Shown here piece after piece: positions 17,558-26,782 of a stretch of 64,000 nucleotides of DNA (position 1 is its first letter; the number at the start of each line of letters is the position of its first letter). The translations under genes and the position numbers were made by a program. Under the pieces are notes generated by a model that was not told the origin of the DNA, did not search any database, and saw only the letters and a list, made by a program, of their open reading frames with translations. The stretch spans positions 310,001-374,000 of the forward strand of contig NZ_JAADJT010000001.1 of the NCBI RefSeq assembly GCF_011090165.1, read 5' to 3'. The stretch comes from Duganella aceris (GTDB lineage: Bacteria > Pseudomonadota > Gammaproteobacteria > Burkholderiales > Burkholderiaceae_D).

Positions 17558-19036
17558 CTACAAAGACTTGCGGAGACTGACTGGCGGGATTTTCAAGGCT
17601 TCACGATATTTGGCAACAGTGCGTCGCGCAATCACCATGCCCTGTTCTCCCAGCATGTCCGCAATCTTACTGTCGGATAATGGATTTTTCGGGTCTTCTG
17701 CTCCTGTCAATTGCACGATCAAAGCGCGTATCGCCGTCGAACTTGCTTCCCCTCCCGCCTCGGTGGCGACATGGCTACCAAAGAAATATTTCAACTCAAA
17801 CATGCCGTGCGGGGTCAGCATATATTTTTGGGTTGTTACACGAGAAATAGTACTCTCGTGTAAACCCAGTGTATCAGCAATTTCGCGAAGCACAAGGGGA
17901 CGCATGGCGACCGCGCCGTGCGAGAAAAAGTTCTTTTGTCTTTCTACTATCGCCTGCGCCACGCGCAGGATGGTGTCGAAACGCTGGCGCATATTCTTGA
18001 TCAGCCACTTCGCCTCCTGCAGCTGCGCGCCCATCGCGCCCTCGCCTTTTCCCTGCTTGAGCAGGTTGGCGTACATGGCGTTGACGCGCAGGCGCGGCAT
18101 GACGTCGTTGTTCAGGCTGACCTGCCAACCGGTGCGCGATTTCTTCACGATCACGTCCGGCACCACGTAGTCCGACACGTCCGACGCGAACGCGGAACCG
18201 GGATGCGGATTGCACTGGCGGATCACGGTCTGCGCTTCGCGCAGGTCTTCGTCGTCGCACAGCAGCGCTTTTTTCAGCTTGTTGAAATCGCGCTGCGCGA
18301 ACCAGGTCAGATGGTTTTCGACGATGGCCAGCGCCATGCGCCGCGTCACCATCGGCACGCCCGGCAAGCGCTTGATTTGCAGCGCCAGGCACTCCGACGC
18401 GTTGCGTGCGCCGACCCCCATCGGATCAAAGCTCTGCAGCATCGACAAGGCGGTCTGCAATTCGTCGAGGTCCAGCTCCAGCTCTTCCGGCAGGCGCGCC
18501 AGGATCTCTTCCAGCGGCTCCTCCAGGTAGCCGTTCTCGTCGAGCGCGTCGATGATCAGCTCGACCAGCGCGCGGTCGCGCATCTCCAGCACCGTGACCC
18601 GCATCTGCTCCATCAGGTGCTCGCGCAGCGTGCAGTGGCTGGCCTCCAGCTGCGGACGCGCGTCCTCGTCGTCGGGCGCCTTGCTGCGGCCGGCGTCGCT
18701 CCAGTCGACGTCGGCGTCGGCGGTGGTGCTCTCGGTGTCGGCGGCCGGGCCGTCGTAGTTGTCGGCGTCGGCGGCGGGCGCCTCCTGCGATCCGGGCGGA
18801 CCTTCGGGCGGCGCGTCGCCGACCGGCGCCTGCTGGCTGATGGCGCCGTCGGACAGCAGCCGCAGCGAGTGGTCGAGCGGATCGTCGAGACGCTCCAGCA
18901 GCGGGTTGTCGGTCAGCAGCTGTTCGAGTTCCTGGTGCAGCTCCAGCGTCGACAGTTGCAGCAGCCGGATCGACTGCTGCAGCTGGGGCGTCAACGCGAG
19001 GTGCTGCGACGTGCGCAGTTGCAAAGACTGTTTCAT
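17558..19036 (-). CDS. rpoN: RNA polymerase sigma-54 factor
   Basis: The 492-aa protein shows the Gln/Leu-rich region I ([29 protein letters not shown]), an acidic variable region II (about 60-130), the core-binding domain, a helix-turn-helix near 385-400 ([18 protein letters not shown]) and the RpoN box [10 protein letters not shown] (about 470-479) that reads the -24 element. It is the sixth gene of a seven-gene operon, 3 bp after lptB. Linkage to hpf, kdsC and the lpt genes is typical of proteobacteria. Confidence 0.98.
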   Translation of the reverse strand: MKQSLQLRTSQHLALTPQLQQSIRLLQLSTLELHQELEQLLTDNPLLERLDDPLDHSLRLLSDGAISQQAPVGDAPPEGPPGSQEAPAADADNYDGPAADTESTTADADVDWSDAGRSKAPDDEDARPQLEASHCTLREHLMEQMRVTVLEMRDRALVELIIDALDENGYLEEPLEEILARLPEELELDLDELQTALSMLQSFDPMGVGARNASECLALQIKRLPGVPMVTRRMALAIVENHLTWFAQRDFNKLKKALLCDDEDLREAQTVIRQCNPHPGSAFASDVSDYVVPDVIVKKSRTGWQVSLNNDVMPRLRVNAMYANLLKQGKGEGAMGAQLQEAKWLIKNMRQRFDTILRVAQAIVERQKNFFSHGAVAMRPLVLREIADTLGLHESTISRVTTQKYMLTPHGMFELKYFFGSHVATEAGGEASSTAIRALIVQLTGAEDPKNPLSDSKIADMLGEQGMVIARRTVAKYREALKIPPVSLRKSL

Positions 19037-19039
19037 GGG

Positions 19040-19798
19040 TTACATACGGAAATGTTCGCCCAGATACACGCGACGCACCGATTCGTTGGCGATGATGTCG
19101 TCTGGCCGGCCTGAAGCCAATACCGTGCCCTGGTTGATGATATATGCGCGGTCGCAGATGCCCAGCGTCTCGCGCACATTGTGATCGGTAATGAGGACGC
19201 CGATGCTGCGTTCCTTGAGGAAGCGCACGATGCGCTGGATCTCAATCACGGCAATCGGGTCGACCCCGGCGAATGGTTCGTCGAGCAGCACGAAGCGCGG
19301 GTTGGTGGCCAGCGCGCGCGCGATCTCGACGCGGCGGCGCTCGCCACCGGACAGCGACAGCGCCTGGTTCTCGCGCAGCTTTTCGATCTGTAGATCGGCC
19401 AGCAGGGTATTGAGCCGTTCATCGATGGCGGCCTTGGATAAAGGCTTGCCATCGACTTTTTGAATTTCAAGCACGGCGCGGATGTTGTCCTCCACCGTCA
19501 GCTTGCGGAACACCGACGCTTCCTGCGGCAGGTAGGACAAGCCCATCGCCGCGCGGCGGTGGATCGGCAGCGAGGAGATGTCGACGCCGCTGATGTCGAT
19601 GCTGCCGGCGTCCGACGGCACCAGGCCGACGATCATGTAGAACGAGGTGGTCTTGCCGGCGCCGTTGGGCCCGAGCAGACCGACCACTTCGCCGCACTCC
19701 ACCTGCAGCGACACGTCGTGCACCACCTGGCGCTTGCCGTAGGTCTTTTGCAGGCCCTTGACGATCAGGGTGCTACCGCAGGATGGCTCCATGCTCAT
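19040..19798 (-). CDS. lptB: LPS export ABC transporter ATP-binding protein
   Basis: The 252-aa ATPase powers the Lpt bridge carrying LPS to the outer membrane, with LptF and LptG, which are not in this window. Walker A is GPNGAGKTTSFYM (near 43-55), the ABC signature LSGGERRRVEIARAL, Walker B RFVLLDEPFAGVDP and the switch His LITDHNVRETL. The start at 19798 was taken because its ATG overlaps the lptA stop (ATGA); an internal Met two codons on is possible. Confidence 0.96.
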   Translation of the reverse strand: MSMEPSCGSTLIVKGLQKTYGKRQVVHDVSLQVECGEVVGLLGPNGAGKTTSFYMIVGLVPSDAGSIDISGVDISSLPIHRRAAMGLSYLPQEASVFRKLTVEDNIRAVLEIQKVDGKPLSKAAIDERLNTLLADLQIEKLRENQALSLSGGERRRVEIARALATNPRFVLLDEPFAGVDPIAVIEIQRIVRFLKERSIGVLITDHNVRETLGICDRAYIINQGTVLASGRPDDIIANESVRRVYLGEHFRM

Positions 19799-20382
19799 TT
19801 CCCCTGCGGCGTGGTCGGCGCCGGCGGCACCGCCAGCTTGCTCGACGGCTGGATCACCATCGTGCTGCGGCCGGCGCCCGGCTTGCTCTCGCCGGTCGGG
19901 GTGTTCTTGACCGCGAAGAATTCCTTGCGGCTGTCGTAGGAAATGAATTCGCCGTCGACCTGGCTGCTCGGCTTGCTGCCTTCGAGGCGCTTGATCTGCG
20001 CCTTGGCGAACAGCTTGACCAGTTCGGTCTTGCCGTCGTATTCGATGCGGTCGGCCTGGCCCTCGACCCACTGGTCGCCGGCGCCGTCGAGCTTCTGGCG
20101 GAAGGTTGCCTGCACGCCGGGCGCGCTGTTGAGCACCACGTACTGGTAGCCTTCCGGATCCTCGGTCACCACCGCCTTCGGCGATTTCATCAGCAGCGTG
20201 CCGCGGGTCAGCACCACGTTGCCGGTGAAGGTCTTGATCTGCTTGACGTCGTCGGCGTCGAGCTGGTCGAAGGCGATCTGGGTCGGCTTGCTGGAGTCGG
20301 CTTTTTCCGCCTGCGCCCCGCCCGCCACGGTCAGCAGCAAGGCGGCCGACAGGAGTAGTTTGTTCATCGTGATTCCGTTCAT
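19795..20382 (-). CDS. lptA: lipopolysaccharide transport periplasmic protein LptA
   Basis: The 195-aa protein has a signal peptide (LLLSAALLLTVAGGAQA) and an OstA-type beta-jellyroll domain with FTGNVVLTRGTLLMKSPKAVV and QADRIEYDGKTELVKLFAKAQI. LptA oligomers bridge the periplasm between LptC and LptD. GAGG upstream supports the first ATG at 20382; a second in-frame ATG lies five codons later. It sits between lptC (10-bp gap) and lptB (4-bp overlap). Confidence 0.93.
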   Translation of the reverse strand: MNGITMNKLLLSAALLLTVAGGAQAEKADSSKPTQIAFDQLDADDVKQIKTFTGNVVLTRGTLLMKSPKAVVTEDPEGYQYVVLNSAPGVQATFRQKLDGAGDQWVEGQADRIEYDGKTELVKLFAKAQIKRLEGSKPSSQVDGEFISYDSRKEFFAVKNTPTGESKPGAGRSTMVIQPSSKLAVPPAPTTPQGK

Positions 20383-20392
20383 GTTTCGTTCC

Positions 20393-20986
20393 TCAGTGTG
20401 CCGCGCGCGGCGGCAGCGTGATCGCTCCGCGTCCGCCCAGTTGCACCTGGCGCGTCGCGTTATTGAATTGCATGCCGGTGCCCTTGGCCAGCGAAGCGCC
20501 CAGGCTCAGGTCGACCGGCGCGACGGTTTCCATCCGTTCCTCGTCCGGGAACACGGTCAGCGTGGTGGTGGTCATGCGCATCGCCTGCGCCTTGGCCGTG
20601 GCCGGGCGCGTCACGTCCACATTACCATCCAGCTTGACGCGCGTATTGCCCTGGTCGATATGCGCGGTGTCGGCGTGGATGTTGACCGGCGGCTGGTCGC
20701 CCGCCAGGCTGTGCACGAAAGGCTTGATGACGTCGGACGAGTCGTCGAGCGGATGGTGGGTCAGCTTGTCGCCGGAAACGATGTAGGCCGGCTGCCCGAG
20801 CTTGTTCATGCGCACCAGGCTGAAGCGGTCGATGATGTAATCCGGCTCGTTGCGGAAGCGGTCGGCCTGCGCCGCCTCGCCGGACTGGTTGACCACCTGC
20901 ACCAGCCAGAAGCTGCCGAGCGCGACAAACACGCCGACCATCATGATCAGCGTCAGTTGCCAGCGGTGTGCGGTTCTTTTACGCAT
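20393..20986 (-). CDS. lptC: LPS export ABC transporter periplasmic protein LptC
   Basis: The 197-aa protein has one N-terminal membrane helix (LTLIMMVGVFVALGSFWLV) and a periplasmic LptC-fold domain with EPDYIIDRFSLVRMNKLGQPAYIVSGDKLTHHP and NTRVKLDGNVDVTRP. It passes LPS from LptBFG to LptA. Spacing of about 10 bp to lptA and 12 bp to kdsC fits one transcription unit. Confidence 0.92.
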   Translation of the reverse strand: MRKRTAHRWQLTLIMMVGVFVALGSFWLVQVVNQSGEAAQADRFRNEPDYIIDRFSLVRMNKLGQPAYIVSGDKLTHHPLDDSSDVIKPFVHSLAGDQPPVNIHADTAHIDQGNTRVKLDGNVDVTRPATAKAQAMRMTTTTLTVFPDEERMETVAPVDLSLGASLAKGTGMQFNNATRQVQLGGRGAITLPPRAAH

Positions 20987-20998
20987 GACTTAACCCCA

Positions 20999-21541
20999 TC
21001 AAACCAGGAACTGCGCCATCACGCGCGGGTAGCTGCCCTGCGCGTGCAACAGCAGTTCGCACACTTCGCGCACCGCGCCGCGGCCGCCGTGGGCCACGGT
21101 GGTGTGGTGCGCGCGCTCCAGCACTTCGGCGCGGCCGTTCGGCACCGCGACCGCCAGCCCGACCCGGCTCAGGATCGGCAGATCGACCACGTCGTCGCCG
21201 ATGAAGCCCACCTGCTCCGCCGTCAGCCCGGTCTTTTCCAGCAGCGCGTTGAACGGCGTCAGCTTGTCGTGGCCGCCCTGGTGCACGAAGCTGATGCCGA
21301 GGTCGGCGGCGCGCCTGGCCACCTGCGGAGAAATGCGCGCGCTGATGATCGCGGTCAGCACGCCGGATTCCTGCAGCAGCTTGATGCCGAGGCCGTCGTG
21401 CACGTTGAAGGTCTTCAGCGCCTCGCCGTCGGCGCCGTAGTGCAGGCTGCCGTCGGTCAGCACGCCGTCGACGTCGAAGATCATCAGCTTGACGCGCGCG
21501 GCGCGTTCGATATAGGTCGGCTCGGTCATCACATCACTCAT
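20999..21541 (-). CDS. kdsC: 3-deoxy-D-manno-octulosonate 8-phosphate phosphatase
   Basis: The 180-aa HAD-superfamily phosphatase releases Kdo from Kdo-8-phosphate. The nucleophile motif is IFDVDGVLTDGSLHY (near residues 21-35), motif II is AIISAR, and the C-terminal metal site is GFIGDDVVDLPIL. The tetrameric KdsC type has no cap domain, in line with this short length. Its ATG shares one base with the kdsD stop (TGATG), so the two are translationally coupled. Confidence 0.95.
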   Translation of the reverse strand: MSDVMTEPTYIERAARVKLMIFDVDGVLTDGSLHYGADGEALKTFNVHDGLGIKLLQESGVLTAIISARISPQVARRAADLGISFVHQGGHDKLTPFNALLEKTGLTAEQVGFIGDDVVDLPILSRVGLAVAVPNGRAEVLERAHHTTVAHGGRGAVREVCELLLHAQGSYPRVMAQFLV

Positions 21542-22554
21542 CAGATTACTTTTGCGCGGGTCAGGTCGTGGATGTGCAGCGCGCCGACCAGTTTGCCGTC
21601 GGCGCCGGTCACCAGCATCTGGTTGATGCGGAACTGCTCCATCACGGCGACGGCGTCGACCGCCAGTTTTTCCGGCGAGATGCTGCGCGGATTGGCGTGC
21701 ATCACGTCGCGAATGACGACCTTGCTGAAATCCTGGACCTTCTCGATCATGCGCCGCAGGTCGCCGTCGGTGAAGACGCCGATCGGCTTGTCGTCGGCGT
21801 CGACGATGGCGGTCATGCCCATGCCCTTTTGGGTGATTTCCAACAGCGCTTCGGTCAGTTTAACATCGGCGGTCACCTTCGGCACGGCCTCGCCGCTGCG
21901 CATCACGTCCTTGACGTGGGTCAGCAGGCGGCGGCCCAGCGCGCCGCCCGGATGCGAGCGGGCGAAGTCTTCCTCCTTGAAGCCGCGCAGGTCCAGCAGC
22001 GCCACCGCGAGCGCGTCGCCCAGCGCCAGCGTGACGGTGGTGGAGGTGGTCGGCGCCAGGTTCATCGGGCAGGCTTCCTTGGCCACGGCCACGTTCAGGT
22101 GCACGTCGGCGATGCGCGCCAGGCTGGAGCCGGGCTTGCCGGTCATCGCGATGACCTTGCTGCCCATGCGCTTGACCACCGGCAGGATGGTCATCAGCTC
22201 GGCGCTTTCGCCGGAATACGAGATGGCGATGAAGGCGTCGTCGGCGGTGACCATGCCGAGGTCGCCGTGGGCCGCCTCGGCCGGATGGACGAACAGCGCC
22301 GGCGTGCCGGTCGAGGCCAGCGTGGCGGCGATCTTGCGGGCGATGTGGCCGGACTTGCCGATGCCGGATACCACCACCCGGCCTGTGCAATTGAGCAACA
22401 GCGAGATCGCCTGGATCACGCTGTCGTCGTGCTCCAGCCGGGCGTTGAGGGCGTTGATGGCGTCCGCTTCGTTTTGCAGTGTTTCGCGGGCCAGGCGCAG
22501 GGCCGTTTTTGCGTCAAAAGCTTTCAGCATTGTTTTTTCATGGGTTACACTCAT
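21541..22554 (-). CDS. kdsD: arabinose-5-phosphate isomerase (KdsD/KpsF family)
   Basis: The 337-aa enzyme converts ribulose-5-phosphate to arabinose-5-phosphate, the first committed precursor of Kdo. A SIS domain (GIGKSGHIARKIAATLASTGTP, ISYSGESAELM, PTTSTTVTLALGDALA) is followed by two CBS domains (VKDVMRSGEAVPKV, IRDVMHANPRSI). I start at 22554 (MSVTHEKTMLKAF); a Met at 22530 is an alternative, and neither has a strong Shine-Dalgarno. First gene of the Kdo/Lpt/rpoN operon, divergent from the antiporter gene with about 100 bp for both promoters. Confidence 0.95.
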   Translation of the reverse strand: MSVTHEKTMLKAFDAKTALRLARETLQNEADAINALNARLEHDDSVIQAISLLLNCTGRVVVSGIGKSGHIARKIAATLASTGTPALFVHPAEAAHGDLGMVTADDAFIAISYSGESAELMTILPVVKRMGSKVIAMTGKPGSSLARIADVHLNVAVAKEACPMNLAPTTSTTVTLALGDALAVALLDLRGFKEEDFARSHPGGALGRRLLTHVKDVMRSGEAVPKVTADVKLTEALLEITQKGMGMTAIVDADDKPIGVFTDGDLRRMIEKVQDFSKVVIRDVMHANPRSISPEKLAVDAVAVMEQFRINQMLVTGADGKLVGALHIHDLTRAKVI

Positions 22555-22657
22555 GCCCAAGTATAGCCGAATTGAGAAAGCAAAAAACTTGCCAGTCACA
22601 ACATAACGCCCCTCTCGGCCCACAAACAACGAATTAACTCCTTACGGCGATGTTGAG

Positions 22658-24640
22658 ATGACGTTTTCACCACTTGAATTAACCCTGTTGTTGCTGGGCA
22701 GCGCGGTGCTGGGCGTGGTCGCTTTCCGCATGATGCACCTGCCGCCGATGCTGGGCTACCTGGCGGTCGGCATCCTGATCGGCCCGCACGCGCTGGGCCT
22801 GGCCGAGCAGAGCGAAGCCACCCACGGCCTGGCCGAATTCGGCGTGGTGTTCCTGATGTTTTCCATCGGGCTGGAATTCTCGCTGTCGAAGTTGATGTCG
22901 ATGCGCGGCATCGTGTTCGGCCTCGGCATGGCGCAGGTAGTGCTCACTATCGTCGCAACGATGATATTCGGCTGGACCATCGCCACCCAGCTGCCGCCCA
23001 CCCTGCACATCAGCTGGCAGGCCTCGTTCGCGCTCGGCGGCGCGCTGGCGATGTCGTCGACCGCCATCGTGGTCAAGATGCTGACCGAGCGGCTGGAGCT
23101 GGAAAGCGAACACGGCCGCAAGATCATCGGCATCCTGCTGTTCCAGGATCTGGCCGTGGTGCCGCTGCTGATCCTGATCCCGTCGCTGGGCCAGCGCCCG
23201 GACGCGCTGGCCGAGACGCTGGCCTGGGCCGGCCTGAAGGCGGTGATCGTGCTGGCGCTGCTGCTGTTCTTCGGCCACAAGATCATGCGCACCTGGTTCA
23301 CCATCGTGGTCAAGCGCCGCTCGCAGGAGCTGTTCATGCTGAACCTGCTGCTGGTGACGCTGGGCGCGGCCTGGATCACCGAGCGCGCCGGCCTGTCGCT
23401 GGCCCTGGGCGCCTTCGTGGCCGGCATGCTGATCTCGGAAACCGAATACAAGCACCAGGTGGAGGAGGACATCAAGCCCTTCCGCGACGTGCTGCTGGGC
23501 CTGTTCTTCATCACCATCGGCATGCTGCTGAACGTGCGGCTGGTGATGGAAAACTGGTGGCTGGTGCTGCTGCTGCTGTGCGCGCCGGTGCTGCTGAAGT
23601 TCGCCATGATCGCCGGCCTGGCCAAGCTGTTCGGCTCGTCGGACGGGGTGTCGATCCGCACCGGCCTGGCGCTGGCGCAGGCCGGCGAATTCGGCTTCGT
23701 GCTGTTGAACCTGGCGGCCGGCAGCAACCTGATGGACTCCTTCATCATCCAGGTGGTGCTGGCGTCGATGGTGCTGTCGATGCTGCTGGCGCCGTTCATC
23801 ATCGCCAAGTCGGACATGATCGTGATGAAGCTGTCCAGCAACGAATGGATGATGCAGTCGCTGGCGCTGACCAAGATCGCCAGCCGCACCATGTCCACCA
23901 ACAAGCACGTGATCGTGGCCGGCTTCGGCCGCAGCGGGCAGAACCTGGCCACCATGCTGAGCGAGGAAAACATCGACTACCACGCGCTCGACCTGGATCC
24001 GGAACGGGTGCAGGAGGCGCAGACCGCCGGCGCCCACGTCTCCTACGGCGACGCGGCGCGGCGCGAAAGCCTGGTCGCGGCCGGCATCTACCGCGCCAGC
24101 GCGGTGGTGATCACCTACGCCAGCACGCCGTCGGCGATGAAGGTGCTGCACCTGGTGCACGAGCTGGCGCCGACGCTGCCGGTGATCGTGCGCTCGCACG
24201 ACGACACCGACCTCGACGCGCTGAAGGCGGCCGGCGCGGCGGAAGTGGTGCCGGAACTGATGGAGGGCAGCCTGATGCTGGCCTCGCACGCGCTGGTGAT
24301 GCTGGGCGTGCCATTGCGGCGCGTGGTGCACCGGGTGCAGGCGGCGCGCGAGGAACGCTACGCGTCGCTGCGCGGCTACTTCCACGGCGCCAGCGACGTC
24401 GGCGAGGACGCCGACCTGGAACGGCTGCACTCGGTCACGCTGAACGGCGGCGCTGCCTGCGTCGGCAAGATGCTGGGCGAGTTCGACGTCGGCGGCACCG
24501 GCGCCCAGGTGACCAGCATCCGCCGCGGCAAGACCCGGCTGGACGCGACCAAGGATACGACGCTGGAGGCCGGCGACGTGCTGGTGCTGCGCGGCGTGGC
24601 CGACGCCGTCAACCGCGCCGAGCACCTGCTGCTGCGTTAG
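22658..24640 (+). CDS. Kef/CPA2-type monovalent cation:proton antiporter
   Basis: The 660-aa protein has about twelve hydrophobic segments forming a Na/H exchanger domain (residues 1-390, including GLEFSLSKLMSM and SLALGAFVAGMLISETEYKHQVEEDIKPF). A TrkA-N NAD-binding domain follows (VIVAGFGRSGQNLATMLSEENI, about 423-540), then a TrkA-C domain to the end. This is the KefB/KefC/YbaL architecture, in which K+ efflux is gated by nucleotide or glutathione adducts. Its last 4 bases overlap the end of the convergent diguanylate cyclase gene. The exact ion is not predictable. Confidence 0.92.
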   Translation: MTFSPLELTLLLLGSAVLGVVAFRMMHLPPMLGYLAVGILIGPHALGLAEQSEATHGLAEFGVVFLMFSIGLEFSLSKLMSMRGIVFGLGMAQVVLTIVATMIFGWTIATQLPPTLHISWQASFALGGALAMSSTAIVVKMLTERLELESEHGRKIIGILLFQDLAVVPLLILIPSLGQRPDALAETLAWAGLKAVIVLALLLFFGHKIMRTWFTIVVKRRSQELFMLNLLLVTLGAAWITERAGLSLALGAFVAGMLISETEYKHQVEEDIKPFRDVLLGLFFITIGMLLNVRLVMENWWLVLLLLCAPVLLKFAMIAGLAKLFGSSDGVSIRTGLALAQAGEFGFVLLNLAAGSNLMDSFIIQVVLASMVLSMLLAPFIIAKSDMIVMKLSSNEWMMQSLALTKIASRTMSTNKHVIVAGFGRSGQNLATMLSEENIDYHALDLDPERVQEAQTAGAHVSYGDAARRESLVAAGIYRASAVVITYASTPSAMKVLHLVHELAPTLPVIVRSHDDTDLDALKAAGAAEVVPELMEGSLMLASHALVMLGVPLRRVVHRVQAAREERYASLRGYFHGASDVGEDADLERLHSVTLNGGAACVGKMLGEFDVGGTGAQVTSIRRGKTRLDATKDTTLEAGDVLVLRGVADAVNRAEHLLLR

Positions 24641-25812
24641 GCCGCCTTGCCGGAGACGCTGACCACGCGGTTGCGGCCGGATTCCTTGGCCTCGTACAGC
24701 AGCTCGTCGGCGCGCGCGATCCAGGCGCGGGCGATGACCTCGGCATCGCCCTCGGCCTCGCCGGGATTGAGGCAGGCGACGCCGATCGACACCGTCACCG
24801 ACAGTTGCAACTCGGGCGACAGCGTGATCATGTTGCCGGCCACGCTGGCGCGGATGCGCTCGGCGACGAAGGCCGCGCTGTCGAGGTTGGCGTCGATCAG
24901 CAGCACCACGAATTCCTCGCCGCCGAAGCGCGCCAGCGCGTCCGAGGCGCGCAGCTCGTTCTTGATGCGGCCGGCCACTTCGCGCAGCACCTCGTCGCCG
25001 CCGCCATGCCCGACCGTATCGTTGACCCGCTTGAAGTGGTCGATGTCGATGTACATGAAGGAAATCGGATACGACTGGCGCCGCGCCCGCGCGATCTCTT
25101 CCAGCAGGCGGCGGTCGATGTAGCGGCGGTTGTAGACGCCGGTCAGCGAATCGGTCAGCCCGATGTACTTGAGCATCTCGTTGCTGATGACGTTTTCCAG
25201 GCAGATCGCGATGATCGACGCCATGTGCTCGATGAAGTCGGTGCCCAGGCTGGGCGTGAAGCGGGTCGGGTCGCAACTGCCGAGATTGAGGCTGCCGATG
25301 ATGCGCCGGTTGCGCAGCAGCGGCACCAGCGCCACGCTCTGCAGCCCGGCCGGCGCGTTCGGGAACGGCCGCGCGTGGCGCAGCGGATCGTACATGCCCA
25401 GCAACGGCTTCGGCGCCGCCGAGTAGGCGTTGCGGCGGCCCAGGTCGAAGCCCAGCGCGTCCAGGTCCTCGGCGAAGATCAGATCGGGAAAGTCTTCAAA
25501 CACCACATCCAGCTTGGCCATCACGTGGCGGATGTCGGCGTCCTCGTCGATCAGCGTCAGCGTCACGCTGTCGAGTTCCGAGATGATGGGCAGCACGCGG
25601 AAGATGGTGCCGACCAGCTCGGGGAAATTGCCGGCGCCGACGATGTCCAGGTCGAAGGCCTGGTGGCGGGTCATGATCGAATGGTTGCGTTCCGCCTGCT
25701 CCAGCAGGTAGGCCATGCGCGCACGCAGGGCCTGGTTCTCGGCCGCGAGATCGAGCGCCTGCGCGGCGTGGTCGGTCTGCGGCGGTAACTTGCCTGTTGC
25801 CGTGTACGTCAT
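24637..25812 (-). CDS. diguanylate cyclase with N-terminal GAF/DUF484-like sensor
   Basis: The 391-aa cytoplasmic protein has a short coiled coil (about 15-45), a GAF/DUF484-like domain (about 50-205) and a GGDEF domain (about 220-385). The active site is RFGGEEFVVLL, a functional GGEEF variant. An RxxD inhibitory site (RASD) lies five residues upstream, so product inhibition is expected. It should make cyclic di-GMP from GTP in response to an unknown cytosolic signal. The start at 25812 has AAGGG upstream. No EAL partner is nearby. Cyclic di-GMP often controls type IV pili, which are encoded about 25 kb away, but no direct link is shown. Confidence 0.93.
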   Translation of the reverse strand: MTYTATGKLPPQTDHAAQALDLAAENQALRARMAYLLEQAERNHSIMTRHQAFDLDIVGAGNFPELVGTIFRVLPIISELDSVTLTLIDEDADIRHVMAKLDVVFEDFPDLIFAEDLDALGFDLGRRNAYSAAPKPLLGMYDPLRHARPFPNAPAGLQSVALVPLLRNRRIIGSLNLGSCDPTRFTPSLGTDFIEHMASIIAICLENVISNEMLKYIGLTDSLTGVYNRRYIDRRLLEEIARARRQSYPISFMYIDIDHFKRVNDTVGHGGGDEVLREVAGRIKNELRASDALARFGGEEFVVLLIDANLDSAAFVAERIRASVAGNMITLSPELQLSVTVSIGVACLNPGEAEGDAEVIARAWIARADELLYEAKESGRNRVVSVSGKAA

Positions 25813-25864
25813 ATCTGCCCTTCACCTGATGTCGTGCGTATTGCCCACATTACGCCAAGCGGGC

Positions 25865-26716
25865 TTAAAACGCCAGCGTCACGACGATTTCCTGGCCGAC
25901 GCGCACGCGCTGGCCGTCGCCGGCGATCAGGATGTTGTTCATGCCGAAACACAGGGCGCCGTCGAGTTCCGGCTTGGCGCGGTAGCTTTGCATGATGTCG
26001 AGCGGGTCGGGACCGAACTCGCCGGTGGCCTGGTTGACCGACGGCATCGGGCAACGCGGGCACGGCTTGACCGGCTTCAGCGTGACCGCGCCGATCTCGA
26101 ACGATTCGGCGTAGTCTTCCTCGAAGGCTTCGATGCCGGAGATCACCAGGTTGGGACGGAAGCGGTTCATCGGCAGCGCCTCGCGGCCGGCGGCGCGCAG
26201 CTTGGCGTTCAGGTCGTCCAGCGAGGCGGTGCCGGCCACCAGGATGGGGTAGCCGTCGGAGAACATGGTGGTGGCGGCCACGCCGTCGGTCCACTTGGTG
26301 CTGACCGCGCGTTCGGCCTTGGCGTGGAAGCGCGCCAGCCGGCACGGCACGCCGATGGCCCTGGTGAACCATTCGGCGGTCAGGTCGTCGCAGTCGTAGG
26401 CCAGCACCGTGTCGTCCCAGACTTGGGTGGTCAGGGTCGGGGCGTGGTCGGGATCGGGCAGGCCGAGCGGGATTTCCAGGCGCAGCATGCCGGGCGCGCG
26501 CAGTTCCAGCGTATCGGATTTCAGGGTCGGGGTGATCAGCGCCATGCGCGGATGCTCGCGCTGGGTCAGGCAGGCGCCGGAAGCGTCGACCACCATCCAT
26601 TCGCGGTCGTAGATTTGCGCGGTCATCAGGCCGGTGACGGTCACCGTGGCTTCCTGCAGCGACATGCCGCCGCAGGATTTGATCGGATACAGCGTGATAT
26701 CGGACAGGATAGGCAT
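25865..26716 (-). CDS. MOSC domain-containing protein (YcbX/mARC-like)
   Basis: The 283-aa protein begins with a MOSC N-terminal beta-barrel (ILSDITLYPIKSCGGMSLQEATV). The MOSC domain includes MNRFRPNLVISG, the Cys-containing KPCPRCPMPSVNQATGE and SYRAKPELDGALCFGMN. The conserved Cys binds the molybdenum cofactor in YcbX and mARC relatives, which reduce N-hydroxylated bases. The redox partner usually fused in YcbX (a 2Fe-2S domain) is absent, as in mARC. It appears monocistronic. Confidence 0.9.
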   Translation of the reverse strand: MPILSDITLYPIKSCGGMSLQEATVTVTGLMTAQIYDREWMVVDASGACLTQREHPRMALITPTLKSDTLELRAPGMLRLEIPLGLPDPDHAPTLTTQVWDDTVLAYDCDDLTAEWFTRAIGVPCRLARFHAKAERAVSTKWTDGVAATTMFSDGYPILVAGTASLDDLNAKLRAAGREALPMNRFRPNLVISGIEAFEEDYAESFEIGAVTLKPVKPCPRCPMPSVNQATGEFGPDPLDIMQSYRAKPELDGALCFGMNNILIAGDGQRVRVGQEIVVTLAF

Positions 26717-26782
26717 GGCGCGGCGGGTTGGTCAGATGAGAACATGACAATTATACGATCTGACGCCCGCCGGCGCTGCGGC